From: Vanilla planifolia
Lineage: Eukaryota > Streptophyta > Magnoliopsida > Asparagales > Orchidaceae
NCBI GenBank assembly: GCA_023846275.1
Contig: JAIUJO010000300.1
Location: 527,038-591,037 of the forward strand
DNA: 64,000 nucleotides
Direction of reading: 5' to 3'
The notes beneath the pieces were generated by a model. That model worked only from the letters and a program-made list of their open reading frames with translations, was not told where the DNA came from and ran no database searches. Numbering within the stretch: the stretch's first letter is position 1; every line of letters starts with the position of its first letter. The position numbers and the translations under genes are program-made. This document shows positions 35,601-49,060 of this stretch, one piece after another.

Positions 35601-36490
35601 AGGTTTGAAATTTGAACCTTGGATAAGGTTAAGCATAAAAGTAAAGCTACTAAAGGCTAAATGTAAGTCTTGACTTGAAAACACCTTGGATGAGGTTAAG
35701 GATTGAATCATATCTAAGCATAGATTATGATAAAAGAGTTCTTTTGGACGACAATATTTGCATAAGGAAAGAAAAGGTTAAAACTTTAGATAGGAGTAAA
35801 GATAACTAGTTGGTGACTCCTTGAGAATACATAGTTTAAGGGTTTGATTGGATGAGATTATCAATTAGATGATAGATCAAGGCTAGTTGAAATAAAGAGC
35901 TTAGGTTTTGGCTAAATGCTAATCTAGTTTGGATTGTTTAGTAAGGTCATGAGTACTTATATTAGGTTCTTAGACAATGGATCAGTGCCTTAAAGGGTCC
36001 TTTGTGTGGCATATGTGGCGCATTGGAGGCCTTTTGAATTGGTGTGCTTGATCAAGTTTTTCGTTAGGTATTAATATTATTTTTGCAACTCAAGCCAGCG
36101 AAGAACTGAAAATACGAGCATAGACTTTAACTAATTTATCAAATAAGTTTTAGCTTCAGTGAGTGGTCAATTGATTTTCTACATAGTCTAGAAGATTTTA
36201 GCTAGTGTTTACAAGTAGGCTTTCTAGGATCTATTAGAAACCCTAAGTTAGTCTAGGAGTTATTAGGGTTTTAGAAAAATTTAGTTGATTTTGAAAGATG
36301 ATTAATGTTTTAAAAAAGATCTAAGCTTATCTTAAATGATAGGTTATATTTAATGAACCCTTAGGTATTGGAACATACAGATTGATGTTTCTTGATAAGA
36401 AAGTTTGTCATGATGACATAGCTTATCATGTAATAAAACAAAGATGATAGCCCACCAACAAAAATTTAGTGAGATAGATTATATGGTAAG
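32610..36490. other. No recognisable gene; AT-rich
   Basis: No domain found. A stretch at 34071-34251 is flanked by a splice-acceptor-like TTTCTATTTAAG and a donor-like AAGGTAAGG, but all frames contain stops. A short near-repeat, ACCTTGGATAAGGTTAAG and ACCTTGGATGAGGTTAAG, is at about 35616 and 35682. The rest is unremarkable. Confidence 0.5.
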
Positions 36491-36499
36491 GCTCTTACT

Positions 36500-37140
36500 A
36501 ATTTGTTTTTTCTAGTTGAGCACCACATGCTTATTGAAGTTCAATAGTAGATCATGGACTTTGTTATCATACAGAAGGTGGTGGCTTCAATTTTTTGTGA
36601 TTCCTAGAGTCATACTCAATTCGTCAGGTGAAGGGTAGACCCTCGTTCATTGGCTTGTAGATCATGTGTACGGAATCTTACGATATGTAGTCCCACTTAT
36701 CTATAGGACATCACAAGAGACCATAATGTGAGTCACCTAGTAAAATTCTTAATAGTTGTTGATGAGACCTAGGCAATCATGAGGTAACCCCAATTGATTG
36801 GACTTTCTATAAGGAATTTCAAAACTTTTGATGCGCTTGGAGTCAAGAACAAGCACTGAGGATATCATCACTACAAAGAGAGTGCTAAATAATTGGTAGG
36901 TTACTAAGCCTCCATTATGCCTTTGATCTATTGGTAGGGTGAGATATCTTTTGTGATATCATTGGCTATACTAACAATATTACTCTTGATGATATGATAG
37001 TATATTATTACATTATTATTTTTGTTAGAAAACCAAAGGATTTCATATAAAGCATGGCTCACTCCCCTCCCTTATGTCATCTATAGGTACAAATGGATAG
37101 AAGTGAACATAACCATTAAAAAGTGGGCATTAGAGTCAAT
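36500..37140. other. Less AT-rich non-coding block, possibly an LTR fragment
   Basis: This stretch is clearly richer in G and C than its neighbours and has the look of a plant LTR: many short CA/TG-rich words, few open frames and an abrupt return to AT-rich sequence after the CCCTCCC at about 37068-37074. I found no second copy in the window and no coding domain. The LTR idea is a guess. Confidence 0.3.
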
Positions 37141-37149
37141 ACTTCAAAA

Positions 37150-40100
37150 TATTACTCATTAATTGATATTTTATGATGTTATTGTTTTCTATTCATACAC
37201 AACATTATCAATACATTTGTTGGACTTTTGATTGTGTGGGACTATTGCAATGGAGACTGAAATCTTTATTTTTAAATTTCAAGTTATAGACCTAAAATTT
37301 TAGATAGCTTATGGATCATCCAATGATTTATTTGATACCATGAAGTTTTTAGATATGCTTTATCACAAATTACTAGGTTTCCTTTCATGTCATGGACATC
37401 CTAATACATATTTGCATGTTACTAAAGATGGAGTGAACTAGTTCTACTATTAAATGAGGGTGACTAGTTGGTCTAGGGAATAGGTTCAACTTGGGAGGCA
37501 CACCATAAGAATAATGATTACATTGGAAGATTCCTATTATAAGTTTTAATATCATGCCCAAGTAATGAATGGTTGCTTCAAAATACATTAGCTAGTGCAT
37601 TTTTTTGTTTTTCAAAAAGATGAAAAAATGTCATTTTGTGCTTCAATTTCTTTATGTCAATAAAATTTCGTAATATTCTAACATCAATTGGCATCCTTAA
37701 TAATTCTATTTATGGAATACCACTATGATTAATATATTATTATTTGATTAAAAAATTTTCTTATTATTTTATGATAAACTTATATATATTGCATTGTGAT
37801 TATTGCCATTACATTCTATATAGTTTTTTTTTTCATATTTGACATTCATCTCCCTTGCTTGCAAAATGTCTTAAAGAATAATCATTATAATTTGTTACAA
37901 AACTTAACCAACTAAGATCATTTATTTAAACATTAAAATGAAAATAATGTTATAACTTAACATTGAAGCTTTTAGATGCTACAATATTTTCTTATGTAGT
38001 CGTCAACAATCGTATTCCATAGATGGATGGAATTTAATAGCTATGTGTCGCACAACAAGCTATGTTCTTGCCAATGGTAAACTATAAGAATCTTATGTCA
38101 ACTGCCAACACTATACTATGGCTATAGTTGCCATTTACTCAAATATTAACTTAAAATATGAATGTATATACATTACAACGAGTGTCAAACCTAGAAATTT
38201 TTTTTAAATCCTTTGGTGTAATAAAGCCTATGCACTAGTCGATACACTTTGCTAGCTGCTTCCACTTATCATAAATTATGTTAAAACTGGAGGTTTTAAA
38301 CCCTTAATTTAGTCATCATAGTTATAGCTACCCCCTATTTTATTGGAAGCATGTTTTACACTTATTAGACTTGACCCAACAAGACATATCGATAAGAAAG
38401 TGGTGCATTTAAACAAACATGCCAACAACTTGTGATTTAGTCTACATACAATCCTTAATGCCACAATATACCAAATAAGATGAATATAAAAGTTTGTATT
38501 AAACTAACAACTTAGTACATTAACCTTTTGATAAAACCATGGTAACCAACAAATATTCATATCTCTACAATAAGTAGAAAGATGATTATTTCAAACTAAA
38601 ACATCATGCATTGGACTATTAAGAACCAATAATGCTACTATGCATAAAGTCTATCATTTAAACTCTAACTCCAAATTCTTGCATTGAATTCTTTAGGCCT
38701 ACATGTAATGGAAGGGATGCATTGGCTAGCATAATAAAGAATTCTCTAGGCATGCAATATAAATCAATAGTAGTAATATTTATATAACTAACTTCACAAA
38801 GAAATGTGTAACTTAGTAGCACATGTCAATAAACTATAATGTCATAAAAAAGGGCCTCAACCTACCCCACATGGTAACTTGTAACTTGGGATAAAACCAC
38901 AACAGAATTGCACTAACCAGTTACCTCTTAGCATAATTCTAAGAAGATTAACTCATCGAATAACTATCATCAATTCGTTAATCCCAAAAAAGTTCATGAA
39001 CCCATGATGTAGTAAAGACGACAACTAATGTCCAACCATTATTGTGGAACTCCAAGCATGTAATAGTTCTGGTCTAAAACCTAATACTCCAAAATACCAC
39101 ATCAACCCATCATTACATAATCTACCACATCCATTCTATCATGAGAGTCCATAGCAACCAAGTAGACCTTTACCATACTAGGGATTCTAATTAGTAATCT
39201 TGCACTCCATAATTAAGGGAGCCTAATAATATAAAATGTCACATCCATCAGGCCATCTCTTTATTCATTCAAATTAAGAATTCATTGCAGTACACACAAC
39301 CAATCGAATATGATATGGAGTTTGTAGTATAAGAAACTATTTTTTGATGTTATCTACCACTCAAATCAATAAAAGCCCCATAACATACAATAGGAAACAA
39401 TGATTAGGATACATAACTTTCTATTATATATGAAAAACATACAATAAAGAAAAGGAAATAATTTTGGTCAGAATTAGAACACAATCAACACATATTGCAA
39501 TGAAAACATTGGCTTGACGTTAGGCACCTCAAAGTCATTTGAAATTGTAGGTGAATGTTTGGGAATGCTAATGAAGATGCAAAACTAGTTCAAGGCTTCT
39601 AATCCTTCATTAATAACTTATCACTTATCTAACTACATATACTTGAAAGCCTTTTCTATTGAAATGGCAAAACGAATAAACCTCTTAACTAGATGGGACT
39701 ACATAGACTACAATGCAACAAAAAATAGCTTAAACTATTTCTTTAGTATTAAGTACCATCTTAGTAGTGCAACCTCAGATCATTCACTAATTTTTTTTCA
39801 TTTGCATTATGCCACCATCAGAAAACATCATCAATATAGATGTCTAAAATTGTTGTTTTAGAACCATCGATTAAATGAAACAACAAAGCATAATTGGGAA
39901 AGTTAATAAAAGTGTTAGGGATGTAAAAATTTTGTGCTAAACAAACAAGTAAAAAATCCACATAAAAAAACAAATAAAAACAAAATTAGAAACTTCATTT
40001 AAAATAAGATAAAAACAAATGTTTTCAATCACGACTACATTTAATATGTTACCAGCTTAAGTGGTACTATATTGCTCACAAAAGCAATTTATTGAAGGAA

Positions 40101-41510
40101 GTAGATTCAAATTAAAAATGTTTTCTATCACTTGTATTTTCCTGAATTGCACATTTTTCTTTTAACAAAATTCTAAACAAGGATGCAAAAAAGATTAAAG
40201 ATAAAGATTAGATAGCTAGAGAGGTCAGACAAAACCATAAAAATCTATGATCAACCTCAAGATGGAATAAAAACTAGAGTGCTACTCAAACGTCCCAACA
40301 CCAGATACCATTCTTTATTAATAGAGAACAAAATTAATCATTTTTCCAACAAGTTACCAAGAAAGAGGTTAAGAGTGTTGGGACATTATCTTGCTAAGTC
40401 TTTTGTTGGTCACCCAAAAGTTTTTTAGTGGCAGCCAAATTCCTCAATGTATACAAGCATATATAAAATCAAAATTCCAAAATTAAAACTATGGTATTGT
40501 TTAACAACTTTGAGACAATCAGTTTGAGCAACTTTGTTAGTAAGATCTTCGCCAAAAGTTTATACTAATAGAATAACACAAATACTACAAGAGATAATCT
40601 ACCCTAAATTGTTTGCATTTGTTGAAGGGAGAAATATTGTTGAGCAATTTAACGTGTTGGAGAGTTGAATCAATAAAAATTTGCAAATTTAATGCTCTTA
40701 ATTAGGAATATTGTTCAATGTATTTGGGATACTTTGGTTCCACACTAAATTAATACATCTAGTTAAAAACTACCTTCGTTTTAGTAGATACTCAATCATT
40801 ATTTCTTATAGCCCATGTGCATTTTTAAGGCTTTAATTGTTAAGTATCAAGACCCCATCTCACTTGCTTTGTCAATAATGTAGCAGAGGCTTTAAGTCGT
40901 TCGATATAAAACATCCATTCCAGTGGTAATGTGGACAACTTCTTGACTCCAAGATGTTCGACACCTATTACCTATCACTCATTTGTTGGTGACACATAAT
41001 TTTCATAGTAGTAAGGAAATAATCTTTGAAATAAAGTTTTTAAGCCTTATTCAAAAAATGTTCGGTCAGTGAATTAATCAAGAAAGAGTAGATGTATTAT
41101 GTTAGATGAAGCCAATAATAGAAGGTAACCTAAACTGAGACAAAAAAAGCTTTGAAAAATTATTTTTGTCTTTCAAATATCTTAGATCAAGGTCTTTATT
41201 TGGAGGAATAAAGCATCAACATATTAATACATCATCAACAACATGTAAAATAGAATTGACTGGATGGAATAACAAATGGCTATTGAAAGTGTACAAAATT
41301 CTACCCAATGACCGCTTAATGGTGTTTGACCCACCCAAAATTAATATAAAATGAATCAAAATGTTAATGGTAAAATTCTTTTGCAAAAGCCTAAAATACT
41401 ATAAAGGTTTTTATTGGAGCTTTTAGATGAAGATGTCTATCCTATTAGAGAAAAATAGCCTCAAGGTGAAAAATGTTGCCATTAAAATCAAAGTGCTAAT
41501 CGACAAAAAC
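37150..41510. other. No confident gene; one possible gypsy motif
   Basis: Mostly unrecognised. The open frames (67 codons minus at 37385-37588, 72 codons plus at 39643-39861, 62 codons plus at 41166-41354) have no motif. The only hint is VNNVAEALSRS on the + strand at 40871-40903, resembling N.VADALSRR at the end of gypsy RNase H, without supporting neighbours. Confidence 0.4.
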
Positions 41511-41514
41511 TGGT

Positions 41515-44500
41515 GATTAAGACTTGCCCAATAATATTTGTTTCATCTCAAAAAGATATCATTTGGAATTCAAATTAATTACCAATGTAAACAAGCATAA
41601 ATAAAAATGAATTATTATTTATATTTTTATTAAATATGCATTAAAGTTGATTTGTGATAGATTAAAATAATGTAAGTCAGCAAAATCAAACTGATTAAAA
41701 GTCAAATGACAAGAGTGGTAGAGTTTCATAATAGTATAACCAAATGAAAATAGAAAATTTAAAAGATGGACATAATTTATATAAAAAAGTTGCACTTCAT
41801 TATACTAATGAGATTAAGTACAATATCCTTTATTTTTGAATGAGAAACAATTCAAAATATCCCATATATCATGTCAAAAGTACCATAAGGAATTCTTTAG
41901 AAGTAAAAAAATGAATATTTAAATCGATATAGCTCATCAAGACATGTCTCATGAAATTTTTTTTGTCTTCATTGCACCTAGTTTGGAATTACTATGAGTC
42001 ACCAAATTATTTAAGAATAAATTATAGTAAATTATTATTTTAGTATGAAGTAAACATATGGTAATGATCAAATGAGATAAATTGATGAAATATAATATAA
42101 ACAAAGTAAAGGAATGCATAGGTCATAATAGAGGATTTATAACAACATAATAATAAAATTAAAACAAGAAAAAAATTTGAAAAATTGAGATAAATTGCAA
42201 GGAAAGTTTGGTTCCATAGTACTTGGAAGATTGAGCATAACATTCTTGATAGGTAAAATGGATGCACATCAAAATTTCTAGTCAAATATAAAAAATCCTT
42301 GAAAATAAAAATATGTAAAATTAAAAAGTTGAATATGTTACGGTTATAGCTTATCGAGATGAGTTAAATAATATTTGTTTCATCTCCAACATATCACATT
42401 AAGAATTATTACGAATTACAAAAATAATTAAACATAAATAATGATAAAATATTATTTTAATATTGAGTAAATATATATTAAAAATTTAAATAAGATATTT
42501 TAAAGTAATATCATATAATCAAATCAATGTTATTTACACATCACATAATAGGAGAATTAAAGTTTTATAGTACTATAACAATAATAAACAAAACCTTTTA
42601 AGAAATGAAATAAATTACAAAAACACATTACATACTAAGGTAAAATGGAGATCAACCATAACATCTTTTTTATTAAAATAGGTATGAATCAAAATTTCTC
42701 ATAGCTCGTTCCAAAATCTTAGAAAATAAAATATTTAATATTATGAAAAACATTATTTAATTATGTACAACATAACAAGATAAGTCAAGCAATATTTTTT
42801 CAACTCAATCATTCCTTATCCATAGCAACTGCTAAATACCAAAGTAAATAAAGATTAAAAAAATTTATTAATTAAAAAATTTAGTAAATATATATTAAGG
42901 AAAAAATAAGATTATTTGAAGCAATGTAATATATCAAATAAAAAGTATGTAAAGGTCAAATGAGATGAGATTTAGAGTTACATAGTAATTTAACAAAATC
43001 AAAACATAAAATAAAAAATAGGATCAATTGTATGTAAAAGTAGCTTTTCATCATACTAAGGAGGTTGATCATGTCATCTTTGATCATCAAATTAGATACA
43101 AATTAAAATACCTTGAAAAACATGTTAAAAATCTAAGAATTTAAAATTTTCGAATTATTTAAATTATTAATTAAATTTTATAAAGTTTGTTGACACGAAT
43201 CAACTGATGTTTCTTTCATTTCTACTAGACTTCATTTGGAATTACTATGAGTTATAAAGTAAGCAATAGAAAATAATAATAAACTTATTTTCTAATGTTA
43301 AATAAAAATACATAATAAAGCTCAAATTAAAAAAATAAAGCATTATAACATAATCAAATCAAACCATTATAAAGGATATAGAAATGGAGAATTACTGTTT
43401 AATTATAATACAACAAAATTAAAGCTAAAAATTAAAAGAAACAACATTAATTATATAAAAATATTGTATTCCAAGATACTGACGAGATGGAGAGTAGTTT
43501 ATTTGCAAATTTAGAATAAATAGAAATACCTCAAAATGCATGCCAAAATTGTAAAAATAAAACATTTAAAAATGAATATGTAAAAAACATAAATTATAAT
43601 AAATTATTTATTTAAAATAAGGTATATATTTTTATTACAAAACTTACATACTTTGAAGTATAATATAACCAAATCAATGACATGTAGCGGTCAATTAGAA
43701 TTAGATTTAGAGTTTTATAGTAATTTAATAAAACCAAAATAAAAATTTCCAAAAAAGTTAAAATTGTAAAGGAAACTTGTATTCCATGATACTAAGGAGA
43801 TCAATCACAAAAGCTTTGATAATCAAATCTAGTTCAAATATAAAAATCTTTAAAGCATGCCAAAACCAAAGAACAATAAATATTCAAAAAATATATGAAT
43901 GAATATTAATTTGATATAAATGATCAAGATTAATTGAACATTGTTTGCTTCAACTCAATTGGAGATCATCCTAACTTACATTAAATTAATAAAATAAATA
44001 TTAAATAATAATAATAAATAATGACCTTAATATTAAGTAGATACTTATTAAAACTAAAATAAGATAAATTAAAGCAATGTAATCTATCTAAATAAAAGTT
44101 AGTTAATGGTCATATGTGAGAAGAATAAAGTTTCATAGAAATATAACTAGGTTGAAGTAAAACAGGTTAAAAAATAAGATAAATTACCAAAAAGCCTTCA
44201 TTCTCAGCAACTAATATGATCAAGTGTAGCATTGTTGATTGTCAAAGTCAGTTATGAACCTAAATAACTCTTAAAGCTTCGAAAAATCTTAGAAAATAAA
44301 AATTATTAAAAAGAACTTGCATCACATAAAATTACTATAAATTACTAAATTATAAAAGATTAAATAATAATTAATTATTTTTTAAATCTTAGGTAAATGA
44401 ATATTAAAACAAAAATGAGAAAAATGGAATCATTCTAGTATATTCAAATTGAACACATGCAAAGGTCACACGATATGAGTTTTAGAGTTATTAAAATGCC

Positions 44501-47368
44501 TCAAAAAATCTTTAAATCCTGAGAAATAAAATATTTAAAATTGTAAAAAAGAATTTTTAATTAGATAAATCTAATTGATATGAGTTCATCAACATTTTTT
44601 TATTATTTAAACATAAATAATAAAAATAAAATTTAAATATTAAGTTAATATAAATTGTTATTAGAGTTAGACAAATTGCAATAAAATAATAAAGTGACAT
44701 TAAAGTGATGTAAAGGTCACGTGCTAGGAGACCTATAGTTTCATAATACTATAACAAAGTCAACATAAAAAATTTGAAGTAATTAGAAAAATCATAAAAA
44801 AAATGTTTGATTTCGTGATGCTAATGATTTCATGTGTAATATCCTTTTTTTATCAAAATAAGTACGAGTCAAAATATCTCTTAAAGAATCTTAAGACCCA
44901 AAAAATAAGAATATTTAAAATTATAAAATTTGATTATTTAATTGGATATAGCCTATATAGACCAATTCGATAATGTTTTTCTTAATCTCAATGAAACCTT
45001 CTTTGGAATAACTATGAATTACCCAATTTAATTATCATAAAAAAAATTTATTTTTTATTATAAAGTTAAGTAAATAAATATTAAAGTTAAAAGGACATCA
45101 ATTGAAGTAATGTAACACAAAAAAATCAAATATATAATAAAAAATTATTTTTAAATATTATGTAAATAAATGTTTAAATTATTAAAAAAAGATAAATTGA
45201 AATAACTTAATATACCCAAATCAAAGACATCTAAAGGTTAAGTGATATGATACTTAGATTTACAAAACAATATTACCAATTCACAACAAATATTTATAGA
45301 AATGAGGCAATTTATACAAGAAAATTGAATTCCAAGATATTAAGGAGTTCAAGTGCAACATCCTTAATCGTCAAGTTAGGTATGGATCAAAACATCATGT
45401 AAAGAATAATAAAACATTAAAAAATAAAAAATTTAAAAATGTAAAATCATATTCAATTGAATAGATGTTGTTGAAGAGGGTCTATTGATGTTCATTTCAT
45501 TTAGTCAAACCATGTTAGGAATTACCATGAATCTCCATAGTAAATAAGCAATAATAATAACAAATTTATTTCTTAAGAACATATATTTTAAAATTAAAAA
45601 TGATATTAATTGAATAAAAGCAATATAACCCAATCAATGACATGTTAGTATGAAACATAATGAAACTTGTTACATAGTAATATAACATATCAAAGTGAAA
45701 AACATTGAATGAATGAGGTAAATTATTTAGGAATGTTAAATTTCAAGATACTAACAAGGTTGACTCTAATATTTTTTTATTAAACTAGGTTTGAATTAAA
45801 ATATCTCATAAAACATCTAAAAAACTATAATATTTTAAAACATAAAAAATAATGCTTAATTAAGTAGAGCTCATCAAGAGGAGTCTATTGATGTTCACTT
45901 TATCTCGATTTGACCTTGTTTTGAAATATAGTCAGTTATTGAACTGAATTTAGAATAAATAATAATAAATTATTATTGTGGTACTTAGTGAGTACAAATT
46001 ATAACTAAAAAGAGAAAATTTGAAGTATGGTGGTATAACTAAATTAAAGTAAAAAATTTGAAAAAATGAGGAAATTTGTAAATGAATGTTGAATTCCAAG
46101 ACATTAAGGAGATCAAATGTAATATACTTGATAATCAAGTTATGTTTGAAATGAAATGTCATGTAAAGCATAATAAACACAACAAAATAAAAATATTGAA
46201 ATTATAAAATAAAATATTTAATTTAATAGAGTTTGTCGAGGTGGGTCCATTAACATTTATTTGGTCTAGTAGGAGCTCATTAGTAATTACTATGAATCAC
46301 CATAGTAAATATGGAATAATAATATTAAATTATTATTTTAATACTAAGTAAACATACTAAAAAATGAGATAAATTGAAAAAATATAATATGACCAAATCA
46401 ATGACATGTAATGGTCAAACATAACAAAATTTGGGGTTACATGGTAATATAATATCAAAGAGAAAAATATTGAATGAACAAGGTAATTTATTTAGGAAAG
46501 TTACATTCCAAGACACTAAGAAGTCTGACTCTAACATTTTTTATTGTCAAATTAGGTACTAATTAAAATGTCTACTAAAACATGCAAAAAATAATAGAAA
46601 CTATAATATTTAAAATATTAAAGTAAATATTTAATTTTATAAAGCTCATATATTGGACTCTAAAGATGTTTACTATATCTTGATTTGACCTTGTTTAGAA
46701 TTATAGTCAATTATTGAACTAAAATAGAATAAATAATAAGAAAATAATTTTAATAATTAGTAAGTTCATATAAAAACTAAAAAAAGAAAATTAGAAGCAA
46801 TGTAATATAACCAAATCAAAGACATTTAATGGTGACATGAGAAAAGATTTCAAGAAGCATAGCAATATAATGAAATCATATTAAAACTATTTAATCAATC
46901 TGATAAATTAAACAAAAAATTGCATTTCGAGATAACAAAAAGATTAGATGGAATGTTTCAATTGTTCAATCTTGCATGAGTTGAAACGTCTCATAAAGTA
47001 TATCAAAATTGGAAAAAAAATTAAATTATTTGAAAAATATAAAAATATATATTTAATGAGATAGAGCCCAAGATGAGTCTAACGATATTTGTTTCATCTC
47101 AATTGGACATCACTTTAAATTGCTATGAATTATGAAGATTAATAAGCATAAATAATAATAGATATTATTTTAATGTTAAGAATATAATATTAAAGCTACG
47201 ATGTGATAAATTGAATCAATGCACTATAATAGAATTAACGAAGTATAATGTTTTAATGAGATATAATTGAGAGTTATATATTAATTAATCAAAATGTCAT
47301 AAGTTGTGCAAGAACCAATATATTTTATGGAGTTGTAGCATAACATTCTGAATCATTAAATTACCCAA
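41515..47368 (+). repeat. Satellite-like array, left arm: about 14 diverged monomers of ~415 bp
   Basis: A head-to-tail array. The landmark corresponding to TGATCATCAAATTAG, in most cases preceded by an AACATCCT-like word, recurs at about 41825, 42248, 42668, 43081, 43500, 43818, 44236, 44850, 45366, 45777, 46129, 46541, 46961 and 47349. Most intervals are 411-422 bp. Shorter ones (318, 352) are deletions; the 614-bp interval holds a truncated monomer and the 516-bp one an internal duplication (45050-45190). Other landmarks recur in fixed order: CATTTGTTTCATCTC, TTTGGAATTACTATGA, AAATAATAATAAATTATTATTTTAA, GATAAATTGAAGCAATGTAA, TCAAA..CATGTAAAGGTCA, AGTTTCATAGTAATATAAC. It starts at the dyad (about 41515) and stops at 47368. 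There is no coding potential. No family name is known to me. Confidence 0.93.
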
Positions 47369-49060
47369 GGTACCACACTAGTGTCAATTTATAACATTGC
47401 AGTAAAAGAAAACTTCTTATAATTTTGTCATCTCCATTAATTGTGTCAAACTCATGTTGTAATTCTAATAACCAACTTGACATTTTTTTAATATAACACT
47501 TTTCCTTCAATTTTATGATCATAAAAATTTTTCTTATTTATGAACACTAAGTCACAAAAATATTGTGACTCAAAATCAAATGTATGGACCATTTTAAAAT
47601 GAAGATAAATGAATGATCATACTTACATCATAGTTAACCGATATATCAACCTGATCTATTTGTTGATGATCTACTTTTTAAATTGACTTGCCATCTTGTT
47701 CCTACAATGTAAGAACAAATCCAAGTATACTTTTGGTGATTTGGCTAAGTTACTTCATAATCAACTAAATTCCAAATACAAATCATAACTACCTTAATAT
47801 CTAATGCTCCTAAAGCTTCTTAGGTATTTACATGTATAATAATAATTAATTTCAAAACATTAAAAGTAATAATAATCAACATTTAAATTATTTTATAACT
47901 TGTCTCCACCATCGCATTTTTGCACTTACAATTAGACCAAAAAAATTTTTGAATTCAATTAGGCTTCTTCATCTCTTGACAATTTGGGCCCATTTTACCC
48001 ATAAATATTACCCTTTTTAAGATATCCTATCATGTCCACATAAATATGAAATATATGATTTCCAATGGATAGGGGTCGATAAATAAGTATATCTATTAAC
48101 AAGATTTATATCAATCATCATAGGTATCACTCTAGAAACAACACATAGCTACCCCACATATCAAAGGTAAGCAGAGACAACACCGCTATCATAGGTCACA
48201 CACACCCACACCAAACCATCCAACGAGTCCTTAGATTGCCTGTGGTCACCCTATCAATGGCCATTCATCACTTCTTTTACTATCATCTTATATCGTAGTG
48301 TAGTCTACAACCATACCCACCTCCCTTACAATGTGTACTAGCATTGAACAAAAACTTGTTCATTGGTACCACACTTTAATTAAGGGTTAAAATTGCATGG
48401 AAGGGAATATTTCCTATTGCTTTATCACATCCATTCAATCTGTCAATCTCTTGCTATAATTAGCATAAGCAATCATGCTTTTCTTAATTACTTACATACC
48501 TCTTTTTTTCATTTTATATTATTAAATATCTTACCTAATTATCTACAATAGTTTGTTGAAATAATATGATTCAAATTAAAAAAAAATGAACAAGATCAAT
48601 CTCATCATCATAAATAAAAATGTATTTATGACAACTTGCTCAAGAAATATTAAATAAACAAGTGTACTTATACCAAAGATAATTGATTTATGCACCTGAT
48701 TTATGTCCTAAGAATTATCTTCCAAAATTGCTTAACATTTTTATCCTAACAAATAAGAATTCATCTAACAATGTTTTTTGTGATATGACTAAGTTAGTTC
48801 ATTATTAAGTTATTACTAAATAAAAATCTTAATAAGGTTAATACCCATTACCTTAATATTTTCTTATGCATTCACACATTAAATAAATATTAATTTCAAA
48901 ATAAAAGAAATAATAATATTGAATGTTTAATACTTTTCATACTTCCCTCTTTGTTATAATTTTGCAATCAGAGTAGAAAGTTCCAAATTTATGAATTCCA
49001 TCAATATAAGAGCCATTGAAATAAATACATTGAAAAATATTTATGTTAATCCTCAGTTGT
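47369..49060. repeat. Direct duplication, unit about 1.0 kb, abutting the satellite
   Basis: GGTACCACACT is exact at 47369 and 48365 (shift 996 bp). Later pairs keep a shift of about 1.05 kb: CTAAGTTACTTCATAATCAA near 47742 with CTAAGTTAGTTCATTATTAA near 48789, and ATTAATTTCAAAACATTAAA near 47846 with ATTAATTTCAAAATAAAAGA near 48889. Copy A is about 47369-48000 and copy B about 48365-49030. The part between (48030-48365) is less AT-rich and unpaired. Copy A starts within a base or two of where the satellite stops. Confidence 0.75.
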
